This document shows, one piece after another, positions 15,576 through 23,859 of a stretch of 33,699 bases of DNA. A program made the position numbers and the translations under genes. The stretch is from IMG/VR virus record IMGVR_UViG_3300046170_000028, positions 1-33,699 of that record. One strand, 5' to 3'. The notes beneath the pieces are model-generated. The model worked only from the letters and a program-made list of their open reading frames with translations, searched no databases and was not told where the DNA came from. The DNA comes from a virus. Position 1 is the first letter of the stretch, and each line of letters opens with the position of its first letter.

Positions 15576-17089
15576 ACTGTTTTACCCATTAGTGCTAATA
15601 CGTTAATTTCTTGGAGGGATAAAGCAGACCCGTTAATGTCAGCTTCTAGTCCTATCGTAATAATACTTCCGTTACCTGTTGCTTGAACAGCGTTTCTAGT
15701 CGTAAGCTCACCACCAGTAAACTCACCGATAGCAAACTCATCAACACCAAAGTACGCAGGTACTTGGTTGCCTACAGTAAACTCGTAAGTTCTAAAGTCC
15801 GTAGCTAGATCATAAGCCCACTTCATAAACACTGTTGCACCAGCAGCACCAACCAGAGTTGGCCTGAGTTTCTTTAGCAACTTTGTTTTAGCAGGATCAC
15901 CAAACGTCAGACCCGGACTGTAATACCTAAAACGATATGCTGTTGTGTTGTCAGAGTAACTTGAGTACGTCCCTAGTCCATCAGACGTTCCTATGTACAA
16001 CGTACCATCAGTTGTAACTTCAAATGATTTGTGTGGAATAGAAGTCCACCGTGTAACTCTGTACGCTCCGTTCTCAAGTCTACCTTTAAGATCAAAGCAG
16101 TACGCTGTAAGTTGATCTGGGAACGTAATGATGTAAAAAGAATTTTCAGGACTGTACACAGACGCCGTAGGTAACGTCCTGTTGTTAATCAAACTAATAA
16201 TCTCAGTCTTTACATTCAGGCTTAGGTCAGATATAGGCAGTGACTTTTCTTGTATAGTACGGCCTAAGCTCCTGAGTCCTGTGTTAGACATAAACAAAAC
16301 ATCTGTGCCAATGTGCTGTACAGAGTTTCTACAGATGCACCCAACACCCGCTACTGTGTCAACAAGAGCCATACTAGCTGGACTAGAGGCACCTCCATAC
16401 ACAAGTATGCTGTGCTTGCCAAAGATAATAAGAGTGTTGTTGTGTGCTGCTAACGCCCTAACTTCATCGTACCCATCAGGCCAAGCCTTAGATACATCTA
16501 TAGAACCACTGGAACCACCAGTAAAGTCTGCTCCAATTAAGAGATCAGACCAGTAAATTGTTTGTGTGTCTGTTGCGTTATCTACAACCCACAGTCTGCC
16601 GTAAGCTGCCAGAGCTTCGTGACACTTTAAAGTTGCTGCCGTAGCACCGCCGTTAGCCACAGTAAACGTACGTAATCCCGTAGCGTTGTCGTACACCAGA
16701 GGATCGTAACCACGTTGGAAAAAGTAAGCCTTGTCGTTAAAGTTTACAATCTTCCAGTTGTTAGCTGTGATAGTGTATGAGCCGGGAGTTACGTCAGTTA
16801 ACGTAGTTGTCCCTGTCATAATTTTGTTGTTACCAGCAGTAAATACTACTTCGTTACCCGCATCATCGTAGAAGTAATGAATCTTGTGTACGTAGTCAGT
16901 ACCTAGTGCAGTCTTGTTAGTAGTAACAACATCAATACCCTTACGTGCAGCAATACGTCCACGCTTGTCAATCACAGCGTTGTCAGCAACGTCAGCGTAA
17001 GAAGGATCCTGTGCAATAGGAGAGTCTTCTGTGTTGACTCCTTTAAATGCAGGAGCAACTAAGTTGATGCTTTGTAGTGGCTGTGCCAT
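15572..17089 (-). CDS. tail tube B / tail nozzle-like protein
   Basis: A 505-residue beta-rich protein with repeated strand patterns throughout, for example NWKIVNFNDKAYFFQRGYDP, YGRLWVVDNATDTQTIYWSD and NTLIIFGKHSILVYGG. These look like propeller blades. The N-terminus SINLVAPAFKGVNTEDSPIA and the DKRGRIAARKGIDVV segment resemble podoviral nozzle proteins (T7 gp12 or P22 gp10 class), from general recollection. It lies directly after the tail tube A gene in transcription order, the conserved podoviral order. It would close the tail tip and hold fibres. The exact subfamily cannot be told by eye. Confidence 0.75.
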   Translation of the reverse strand: MAQPLQSINLVAPAFKGVNTEDSPIAQDPSYADVADNAVIDKRGRIAARKGIDVVTTNKTALGTDYVHKIHYFYDDAGNEVVFTAGNNKIMTGTTTLTDVTPGSYTITANNWKIVNFNDKAYFFQRGYDPLVYDNATGLRTFTVANGGATAATLKCHEALAAYGRLWVVDNATDTQTIYWSDLLIGADFTGGSSGSIDVSKAWPDGYDEVRALAAHNNTLIIFGKHSILVYGGASSPASMALVDTVAGVGCICRNSVQHIGTDVLFMSNTGLRSLGRTIQEKSLPISDLSLNVKTEIISLINNRTLPTASVYSPENSFYIITFPDQLTAYCFDLKGRLENGAYRVTRWTSIPHKSFEVTTDGTLYIGTSDGLGTYSSYSDNTTAYRFRYYSPGLTFGDPAKTKLLKKLRPTLVGAAGATVFMKWAYDLATDFRTYEFTVGNQVPAYFGVDEFAIGEFTGGELTTRNAVQATGNGSIITIGLEADINGSALSLQEINVLALMGKTV

Positions 17090-17100
17090 ACGTCAGGCTC

Positions 17101-17748
17101 CTACGGAGTGTACCAAATGGTTTCTTCAGGGTGCTTCTGTGCGTCCAGAGCAATCGCGTCAGACAAAAACTTATCAGCAATACCAAAGTACTCAGGTGCT
17201 GATGTACCGCCTGTCTCGCCACGTTCACGAGCTAATAGAGCTACCGCCATGTGTATCACGGGTTGACTAGGTATACTCAGTACATCTGTATCAGCACTCA
17301 ACTCAGCGTTCCTAAGAGTACAGTTAAATCTCAAGCTGTACACACCATCAGGCTTAGGGTAAACGTCTACTTGAGTGTCACCACTAGCATCAACGCCGTT
17401 GTACGTGTAGTACTCAGGTGAGCCACTGGGTGGTGATTGGTTCAAGTACTTATCGTTAAACCAGTGTTGAGTGTTGTACTGCATAAAAAGGTTTGAGGTG
17501 TCGTTAATTACGTCTAATACCTTAATTTTATTTTGTGATCCAGTGAGTACGTAGTTAAAAATATCAGCAGACGTAGTTACCGTAAGGGTAGTCCTGAGTG
17601 CTGACCAATCCCAAGCATCCTCTACCATCTTCTTAGAGTCATTTACAAAGTCACCCACCATTTTGCTGTAGGTGTTGTCATTGACACTAGATACCTCGTC
17701 TTCACGTAAGCGTCTCAGCACGTTGTTTACTAAGTTTAAATATGTCAT
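17101..17748 (-). CDS. head-tail adaptor / tail tube A (T7 gp11-like)
   Basis: A 215-residue protein with the features of the podoviral adaptor family. The N-terminal helix LNLVNNVLRRLREDEVSSV is followed by VGDFVNDSKKMVEDAWDWSALR, where the WDWSALR helix-turn is typical. A beta-rich middle (FNYVLTGSQNKIKVLDVIND) precedes a C-terminal helical part (HMAVALLARERGETGG). Length is near T7 gp11 (196). It would connect the portal to the nozzle protein. It overlaps the Cys-rich 899-residue gene by 4 bases and precedes the nozzle gene by 11 bases. Confidence 0.82.
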   Translation of the reverse strand: MTYLNLVNNVLRRLREDEVSSVNDNTYSKMVGDFVNDSKKMVEDAWDWSALRTTLTVTTSADIFNYVLTGSQNKIKVLDVINDTSNLFMQYNTQHWFNDKYLNQSPPSGSPEYYTYNGVDASGDTQVDVYPKPDGVYSLRFNCTLRNAELSADTDVLSIPSQPVIHMAVALLARERGETGGTSAPEYFGIADKFLSDAIALDAQKHPEETIWYTP

Positions 17749-20444
17749 GCTCTACCGCCTCCAGTGCCAGTAAAGAGTCCTGCTAAGTAGTCTGTAATAG
17801 GAAACTGTCTACCTGCTAAAAGCTCAGGATCACCTTCTATTCCCATAGAAATTTCTGGTGCTTCTGCGGTAAAGCCGCCTCCACCGCCGCCTCCGCCTCC
17901 ACCGCCTCCGGGTGTAGTAACAGGAGGATCAACAGGAGGCACAATAGGAGGCACAACAGGTGGTGGGCATTTCCCGTCTTCGTAGCTGTCTACTGGTGTG
18001 CCATCTTCACAGGTTTCACACCCGCTTTCAACTGTAGCGCCGTTGTCACAAACCTCAGTACCTCCACCGCCACCACACTTTAAATCCCACGCTCGTTGTT
18101 GGTCTATCAAGTCAAAAGTAACTGTTCCTGTAGGTCTTGGTTTGTTACAGTCTACAACAAAGCTGCCATCAGTACCACATTCGTCCTCATTCTCTGAGGC
18201 GTATACTGGGTCGTCACACGGGTTTGTTACTGATCCGCAAGCTGCTTCTTTGTCTACAAAAGTACCATCAGGGCACTTCTTTTTACCACATAAATCTGCG
18301 TTTTCGTCTGTTATCTCTGAACACTCTAAAGGATCACCGCCATTACCATCGTCGGTGTCACTAGTTACTAATGTTGGTCCTTGAGATGGATTACAAGGGT
18401 CGTAAGTGTACTGATTGCCACCAAAAGTGTAGCTTCCGTTTTTCTCTAAGTCGTTAAAGTCGTACTCAGGTGGTTGTCCGTCTAACTCAGTACCTTCGCC
18501 GCACAAGTCTCCTTGGGGTGGCGTAACCTCTTCTTTACACTCTGGTAGATCTTTGTTTTCTTCCTTAGCACAGAAGGCTGCACTACCCGGACACAGTTCA
18601 CTTTCTGGGTCTTCGTCACAAGGGTCTATCTCAACTATTTTTTCTCCACATCCATCAATAGGATCTTCTTCACCTTCAACTTCGTATCCTTCTGGACACA
18701 CACAGGCCTGAGCAGCTTCGCTCCACTCAGCAACTTCACTTACGCATCTAGGGTCTACTACGCCTTCACAGTCTTTTAACAGCCTGTATCCACCACTTAA
18801 CTGTTGGCCTGTTTCGGGGTCTACTGTAGCATTACAGTCTACGTATCCTTCTTCAAAACACTGGTCTGCATTTTTTTCGTAGTATTCAGCCTGTTCACAG
18901 CTTACGGGTGTAAAAGGTAAAAACGGGTTGTCTGAGTCTACTACAATCTCGTCTTTTATTCTGTCGCCTAAGATTCCTACGATAGCACCAAAGCCAGCGT
19001 CTGTAAGTATCCTTATTAAGTTGCCCCAAGTTTTGTCTTCTGCTGAGTTCCAGATGTCCTTAATTTTTTCCCAGACGTTACCAAATACATCCTTTATTGT
19101 TCCTACTGGATCCTCAAGAAAATCCTCAAAAGACTTACCAGCGTCCTTAAGAGCGTCTTCAATTTCACCTATTGTAGCGTTTGCGCCCATGCCACCCGGA
19201 AGAGGAAAGTCTATGCCGGGGATGGGTATAATCATACCAACGGTTACACAGTCCCTGTACCACTCTTCTCCGGGACCGCCTGCTGCTTTACAGTCTTCGC
19301 TTAGGCCCGGAAGAATAGTCCTTACTAGCTCACCAACGCACTCAACAGCGTTATCTGGGTTAGTACACCTATCCCACTTGTTCTTGATCTTATCGTAGAG
19401 TCCTTTAAACTTGTCTACGATGTCCTTACCAAATTCGTCGTAGAGTCCTTGGAACTCGTCAGGTGCGTCCTGTTGACACTCTGGTTTATCTTTGTTTTCT
19501 TCCAGATTACAGTCTGTAACACCGCCAACGTCAGGACACTCGTCTCTACTGTTAGCAAAAATTCCTCCACCACAGTTAAACAGCGTGTTAGTATTATTAT
19601 CGCAGTCTTCTTGTGATCTCGCGTAAACAGGGCGTTCTACTGTATTTCCGTCTCCATCATCAAAAGTAACTAGATTATCAGCACATTCAACTAAGTTGTC
19701 TAAATCTGTTTCACACTCTTCTGCGTTTTCTTGAGTAATAACTGTGCAGTCTGGGGCATTAGGATCTACTAGAGGGACACACCCACCATCAGCGTCTCTT
19801 TTGCCTTCTACTCTAGTACCATCAATAGTTTCATAGCATGTTGTGTTTTCTGTTGTGGTTGTAACACACTCTCCATTAGAGTAAGTTCCGGGTCCGTCGT
19901 CGTTAACACACTCAGTTCCATTTTCTTTCTTAGGGTTAACACCCCAGTTACTACAGTTGCTGTATCCTGCTTCACAGAGAGCATTGGATAACACGTTGTT
20001 ACCAGAAAAGTTGTCGTTGTCTACCCCAGCCGCTAGAATCTCATCTATAGCTTCATCTGAGTATCCGTTGCTTTTTAAAATTGCTCGTATTTTTTCGTCA
20101 GTTATGTTTTCGTCTAAGACAGACTCTTTTGTAATAAAGTCGTTGTAGTAATCTGACCAGCCTTCAATACCAGATAAAAGTCCAGAGTCAAAGTCTCTAA
20201 GCTCTAATAAAGATGCTTCGCCGCGACCATAGGCGTCTAGGAGTCTTTGCCACTCTTGAAGCGCCTTTAGTTGTCCCGGAGATACAGATCCTTCGGGTGC
20301 TTGTGATGGCGGTAAAACTGCACCAACACCAGTAGGACCAGACTCAGAAAAGGTTGGGACGTTGCTCTCATCGTTACAGTACTTCTGGGAGACATTTTCA
20401 CAGAGCCAGTTTCTATAGGGCATCCCTTCTACTGTGTCATCCAT
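17745..20444 (-). CDS. very large Cys-rich, Gly-linker protein of unknown function
   Basis: An 899-residue protein that I do not recognise. There is a short helical N-terminal region, then a Cys-rich acidic zone (about 130-335) with degenerate units such as CNLEENKDKPECQQ. A central part without many Cys follows (about 335-510), with amphipathic helices (FKGLYDKIKNKWDRC) and a hydrophobic stretch (NLIRILTDAGFGAIVGILG). A second Cys-rich zone comes next (about 515-815), with CAKEENKDLPECKEE echoing the first. A Pro-rich stalk (PPIVPPVDPPV) and a run of 12 Gly lead to a short hydrophobic C-terminus (PITDYLAGLFTG). Dozens of Cys imply disulfides or metal sites, so action outside the cytoplasm (virion surface or envelope) is likely. 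It sits between the holin-type genes and tail tube A. Confidence 0.8.
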   Translation of the reverse strand: MDDTVEGMPYRNWLCENVSQKYCNDESNVPTFSESGPTGVGAVLPPSQAPEGSVSPGQLKALQEWQRLLDAYGRGEASLLELRDFDSGLLSGIEGWSDYYNDFITKESVLDENITDEKIRAILKSNGYSDEAIDEILAAGVDNDNFSGNNVLSNALCEAGYSNCSNWGVNPKKENGTECVNDDGPGTYSNGECVTTTTENTTCYETIDGTRVEGKRDADGGCVPLVDPNAPDCTVITQENAEECETDLDNLVECADNLVTFDDGDGNTVERPVYARSQEDCDNNTNTLFNCGGGIFANSRDECPDVGGVTDCNLEENKDKPECQQDAPDEFQGLYDEFGKDIVDKFKGLYDKIKNKWDRCTNPDNAVECVGELVRTILPGLSEDCKAAGGPGEEWYRDCVTVGMIIPIPGIDFPLPGGMGANATIGEIEDALKDAGKSFEDFLEDPVGTIKDVFGNVWEKIKDIWNSAEDKTWGNLIRILTDAGFGAIVGILGDRIKDEIVVDSDNPFLPFTPVSCEQAEYYEKNADQCFEEGYVDCNATVDPETGQQLSGGYRLLKDCEGVVDPRCVSEVAEWSEAAQACVCPEGYEVEGEEDPIDGCGEKIVEIDPCDEDPESELCPGSAAFCAKEENKDLPECKEEVTPPQGDLCGEGTELDGQPPEYDFNDLEKNGSYTFGGNQYTYDPCNPSQGPTLVTSDTDDGNGGDPLECSEITDENADLCGKKKCPDGTFVDKEAACGSVTNPCDDPVYASENEDECGTDGSFVVDCNKPRPTGTVTFDLIDQQRAWDLKCGGGGGTEVCDNGATVESGCETCEDGTPVDSYEDGKCPPPVVPPIVPPVDPPVTTPGGGGGGGGGGGGFTAEAPEISMGIEGDPELLAGRQFPITDYLAGLFTGTGGGRA

Positions 20445-20447
20445 AGC

Positions 20448-20825
20448 TTACTTACCACCCTTTAGCTGCATCAGCTTGTCAGCACCACGTATGCCAAAGC
20501 TGGCTGTGACTGCAACGTACAAAAGATATTGATACCACTCAGGTAGCTTCCCTAGCTCTGCAAAGGCAATGCCTACGCGACCAATGATATCAAGATCGTT
20601 CATACCTACGCCCCACATAATAGCTATCACAGGTGCACTCAGGACTACTGTGAACCACTCGTCTTTCCACGAGGATGCACTAGCCTGTGCCATGTGCTGT
20701 TCCCAAGATGCTGTGTTTTGTATTACTTGCATCTTAGCTACGTGTTTAGCTTGTGACTGCTCGTGACGATTGCTCATCCAAGTCTTAGCGAGTCCAGCAA
20801 TAGGACTAATGAGTGCTTGCCACAC
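20448..20825 (-). CDS. holin, GTA 3TM type
   Basis: A 125-residue membrane protein. After a basic amphipathic N-terminal helix (NRHEQSQAKHVAKMQVIQ), it has SASSWKDEWFTVVLSAPVIAI, then LGKLPEWYQYLLYVAVTASFGIRG. The SWKDEW and LPxWYQ...ASFGIRG patterns match the family of 3TM holins described from gene-transfer agents (recalled as PF11351). It would permit endolysin release at lysis. The start is GTG, directly after the stop of the 57-residue membrane gene. The endolysin itself lies 12 kb away at 32.3 kb, so the lysis genes are split. Confidence 0.75.
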   Translation of the reverse strand: MWQALISPIAGLAKTWMSNRHEQSQAKHVAKMQVIQNTASWEQHMAQASASSWKDEWFTVVLSAPVIAIMWGVGMNDLDIIGRVGIAFAELGKLPEWYQYLLYVAVTASFGIRGADKLMQLKGGK

Positions 20826-20999
20826 TTACGACTTACCTCTGTTACGCCAGCCTTGCACCGTGTCTGTTTCCCAGATGCGTATACCTGTCCACACGAGTGT
20901 CAACAACGCAGCTAAGGAAGGCAGTACGCCAGCCAAAGCACCAACACCAGTTGCTACAGAAACTGTATCCATTACCTCTTTCATACCTTGATCTGCCAT
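20826..20999 (-). CDS. small membrane protein, possible holin partner
   Basis: A 57-residue ORF, MADQGMKEVMDTVSVATG... . A hydrophobic stretch of about 24 residues (GALAGVLPSLAALLTLVWTG) is followed by RIWETDTVQGWRNRGKS, a charged cytoplasmic-type tail. It fits one membrane helix with the positive end inside. The stop is directly followed by the GTG of the 3TM holin, and the start lies 2 bases from the previous gene, so it is tightly packed in a membrane-protein trio. A second holin, antiholin or spanin-like role is possible but unproven. Confidence 0.72.
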   Translation of the reverse strand: MADQGMKEVMDTVSVATGVGALAGVLPSLAALLTLVWTGIRIWETDTVQGWRNRGKS

Positions 21000-21001
21000 C
21001 C

Positions 21002-21469
21002 TTATGCACCTTTGATAATTACTGTCGTGCCGTAAATAATACTGGCTGTTACGACAGCGGCTATAGATACAAGAAAAGTGTCTAGTAGCATACGTTGTCT
21101 CTTGCGTTGCTTGTAGATAACTTCTTCTCTTTGTGCTTTAATCTTACGCCTCAGCATTATCATTTCTTGATAAGTCTCGACACCGTAAGACCACACAATA
21201 AGTTCTCGTATCTGTTTCTCTTGCTCCTCTAGCTTTTTCTTAGCTATGACGCTGTTGAGTGCTTGTTGCTCTACGGTGTTACCATCAAATAACTTTTTGA
21301 ATACACCGGGATTCTCAGCTTCTTTTTCTGCTTGTTTTATGTCAGACGCAAAGCTGTACCACTGCCCTAACTTCTGAGCAACGTGCTCAATCTCAGCACC
21401 TCTGTTTACAAGCGTCTGTACACCCTTGAAGGTTGTAGACGCCATAGCAATTAAAGAAAGAGGATCCAT
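21002..21469 (-). CDS. membrane-anchored coiled-coil protein
   Basis: A 155-residue protein. The N-terminus MDPLSLIAMASTTFKGVQTL is mildly hydrophobic. A long charged helical middle follows (KKKLEEQEKQIRELIVW and LRRKIKAQREEVIYKQRKRQ). It ends with one clear transmembrane segment (LLDTFLVSIAAVVTASIIYG, about 129-148). It lies directly upstream of two further membrane genes, suggesting a lysis or envelope-interaction module. An Rz-like spanin is one possibility, but the anchor is C-terminal instead of N-terminal, so I do not assign it. Confidence 0.72.
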   Translation of the reverse strand: MDPLSLIAMASTTFKGVQTLVNRGAEIEHVAQKLGQWYSFASDIKQAEKEAENPGVFKKLFDGNTVEQQALNSVIAKKKLEEQEKQIRELIVWSYGVETYQEMIMLRRKIKAQREEVIYKQRKRQRMLLDTFLVSIAAVVTASIIYGTTVIIKGA

Positions 21470-21477
21470 TCATTAGC

Positions 21478-21789
21478 TTACCAAGAAACACCAGTGCCGG
21501 TTGAAGGTGTAGCAAGTTCAGCAATCTGTGCGTCAATAGCGGCTTCAACAGCGGCTACTTCATCGTCACCCAAAGCCGCTTTAGCCCAACCAACAGCCGT
21601 AGCTTCAGTGATATCGTCCCATGCAACAAACGACTCACCCGGAGCCTCAAGCCCTACAGTGCCGTAGGATGAGCCAGAGTTTTCTCCGACAGTCTTTGAG
21701 CAACTCCAGTGTACGGTGTTGACTACGTTAGTGTGTCCGTCTTGTGATACGGCGTAGTCCATTGCTGATACAGTCCATATGTGTGCCAT
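21478..21789 (-). CDS. DUF7936-like phage protein
   Basis: A 103-residue protein: MAHIWTVSAMDYAVSQDG, VVNTVHWSCSKTVGENSG, then ITEATAVGWAKAALGDDEV and a C-terminal IAELATPSTGTGVSW. It reads as a two-part fold, a beta-rich first half and a helical end. I recall a conserved family of aquatic phages with the same IWxVxxMDxxV...VVxxVHWxC pattern, named DUF7936. The name is from memory. It lies between the S74 fibre and the membrane genes, so it may be a tail-associated or fibre-assembly protein. Confidence 0.75.
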   Translation of the reverse strand: MAHIWTVSAMDYAVSQDGHTNVVNTVHWSCSKTVGENSGSSYGTVGLEAPGESFVAWDDITEATAVGWAKAALGDDEVAAVEAAIDAQIAELATPSTGTGVSW

Positions 21790-21792
21790 TGT

Positions 21793-23859
21793 TTATTCTC
21801 CTTTTAGTGCCGCTACTTCGGCTTTTAAGTCTTGAATTTCTTTAATCATCATTGGGACTAGCTTGCTGTAATCAACAGCCCACATATCGTCTTCAGTTTC
21901 ACCTTGTGTTACTGCTTCAGGTGCAACGTCAACGAGTTCTTGTGCAACCATGCCGTAGGTCTGGTGTGATCCGTCAGCCTTCCAATCAAAAGAACGTACA
22001 CGGATATCATCAATGTTACCTGCTGGTGCGTCTACAATGTTTTCTTTGAGGCGCTGGTCTGAGGATGTGTTGTAAGTTGTGGTTGTTGTGCCAACGCTAA
22101 TGTACCCAGCCAAAGTAGCCCCTGTATGAAATCTAATAGCAGTCCAACCAGTACCGCCGCTATTGTGCATTTCTAATCCAGTGCCTGTGCTTTGTATACC
22201 TATCGCAACTTTTGGAGATGTGCTATATGTAGATGTTGTACCAACCAGCAAGTTACCAGAGCTATCAATACGCATACGCTCTGAGCCGTTGTAGTTACTG
22301 TTTGCTGATTGCGTCCTAAATATAATTTTGTTTTTACTGGCAGTACTGGAGCCTACACAATCAAGATAAAGGCCGTCTACTGCACCAACTGCGGCTTGTT
22401 GAGACTCTGTACCATCAAGAATAAGAGCGTTAGTGTCTGTTCCTCCTATGTTTATAAACTTAGCCCAACCAGAAGAACTTGTAGGAGTCGCAGTGCCAAT
22501 ACCTACGTTTCCAGAGCCATCAATACGCATACGCTCTGTGTTGCTGGTAAAAAACGTAACAGGGTTTGCTGTGAGGTTAGCCACTCTAAACTGGCTAGAG
22601 CTTGCGTAGAGGTAGCCGTAAGTTGACCCTCCAGCTTTAAGCTCAATCGCGCTATCTGATGTGCCATCTACATCAATAAGCCCCCTACCTGAAGAAGCCA
22701 ATGCGCCAGCACTTGTAGAGTTCACCAACAAGTTACCAGAGCTATCAATACGCATAGCTTCAGAATTAAAAGAGAAGTCCGTATTAAGAATGTCCCAAGT
22801 CAATGCAGAGGCAGCGGCGCGGTTTCTGTAGTATTTAGCTGCTGCAGTTTCGCTCATTACAACACCGGGAGCAGAGCCACTTAAATGTAGCTGAAACTGA
22901 GGACTCGTAGTGCCAATACCTACGTTGCCGCCGCCAGCATTAAGAATTAGTGGATCAGCACCCGTGTTACCAGACGACAAGTACGCATTAGTGGTATCAC
23001 ACCAAAGTTTTGCTGATTGTGCGGCTGTAGAATCTACAATCGCTAAACCGCCAGTGCTTGCGTTTGTTGTCTGGACTAATGCAGTCTTTCCGTAAACGCT
23101 TGGGTTAGTAGTACCAATACCAACTTGACCAGAGCTATTAATACGGACAGCTTCGTTTGTATTAGTAATAAAACGCATTGCGTTAATATTGTGATCGTAA
23201 CGGATGTTTCCAATGTTGGCGTCGTTACTATCGCCAAAGTTAATAAGGCACTCCCCAGTTGTGCTCGCAATCATTTCAAAAATAGCATCAGCGGATGAGC
23301 CTGTTCCGTTTGTTTTTATTCTAAAAGATACATCTTCACCTGAAGCCGTAGATGGGTTTTCTACTAAAAAGTTTTTGGTGGTGCTTGTGGCTCCTATAGA
23401 TACGCGACCAGAGCTATCTATACGCATACGCTCTGTGTTGTTAGTGCCAAACAAAACGGTGCTGTTTGCTCTGTTCCATACATAAGCATCGCTTCCAGAA
23501 CCCTGACCGTAGAAAGCAGAGGTAGAGCCAACGGTGTTGCCGTTACCTGCAAACTCCACTCCAGCACCTGTACTTGATCCAGCCGCTATATTTAAAAGCT
23601 CTGTGGCTGATGTTGTGCCTATAGATACTCTGCCAGAGCTATCAATCGTAATCGCAGTGCTTGTGGCGTTATCGTCGATACCTGTGGAGGTGAATGTACC
23701 CGTAGTCAAACTAGTAGGGTTTGTCCCAACCTCAATAACAGTACCGCTTGCGTTTTCTGTGTAGAGGCGCTTATTAGTTAAGTCCAGCGCAGGTTCACCC
23801 TGAACAAGATCACTTGCCGCTGGTGCGCCTGAACCGTTCTTTAGCTTAATTGTAGTCAT
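21793..23859 (-). CDS. tail fibre with S74 self-cleaving chaperone domain
   Basis: A 688-residue tail fibre. The shaft is built from repeats of the type RMRIDSSGNLLVGT and VGIGTTSP, seen at least six times, interleaved with variable modules. The C-terminal 89 residues form a peptidase S74 intramolecular chaperone: SDQRLKENI with catalytic S600 and K605, then RSFDWKADGSHQTYGMVAQEL, and a final coiled coil (LVPMMIKEIQDLKAEVAAL). Known S74 domains trimerise the fibre and then cut themselves off at that Ser. The start ATG overlaps the stop of the 314-residue fibre (TAATG). It probably determines host recognition. Confidence 0.92.
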   Translation of the reverse strand: MTTIKLKNGSGAPAASDLVQGEPALDLTNKRLYTENASGTVIEVGTNPTSLTTGTFTSTGIDDNATSTAITIDSSGRVSIGTTSATELLNIAAGSSTGAGVEFAGNGNTVGSTSAFYGQGSGSDAYVWNRANSTVLFGTNNTERMRIDSSGRVSIGATSTTKNFLVENPSTASGEDVSFRIKTNGTGSSADAIFEMIASTTGECLINFGDSNDANIGNIRYDHNINAMRFITNTNEAVRINSSGQVGIGTTNPSVYGKTALVQTTNASTGGLAIVDSTAAQSAKLWCDTTNAYLSSGNTGADPLILNAGGGNVGIGTTSPQFQLHLSGSAPGVVMSETAAAKYYRNRAAASALTWDILNTDFSFNSEAMRIDSSGNLLVNSTSAGALASSGRGLIDVDGTSDSAIELKAGGSTYGYLYASSSQFRVANLTANPVTFFTSNTERMRIDGSGNVGIGTATPTSSSGWAKFINIGGTDTNALILDGTESQQAAVGAVDGLYLDCVGSSTASKNKIIFRTQSANSNYNGSERMRIDSSGNLLVGTTSTYSTSPKVAIGIQSTGTGLEMHNSGGTGWTAIRFHTGATLAGYISVGTTTTTYNTSSDQRLKENIVDAPAGNIDDIRVRSFDWKADGSHQTYGMVAQELVDVAPEAVTQGETEDDMWAVDYSKLVPMMIKEIQDLKAEVAALKGE
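22253..23645 (-). repeat. dispersed DNA repeats encoding RIDSSG units
   Basis: A CCAGAGCTATCAATACGCAT-like unit (plus-strand reading) recurs near 22255, 22511, 22736, 23109, 23408 and 23632 within the S74 fibre gene. Each encodes a MRIDSSG-type shaft repeat. Nearly identical spaced units would allow recombination that lengthens, shortens or swaps fibre modules. Confidence 0.75.

Noticed and set aside
17998-19398. Plus-strand ORFs of 128 and 156 residues inside the Cys-rich gene
   Set aside because: They are shadows of a long minus-strand gene, lack ribosome binding sites and are low in complexity.
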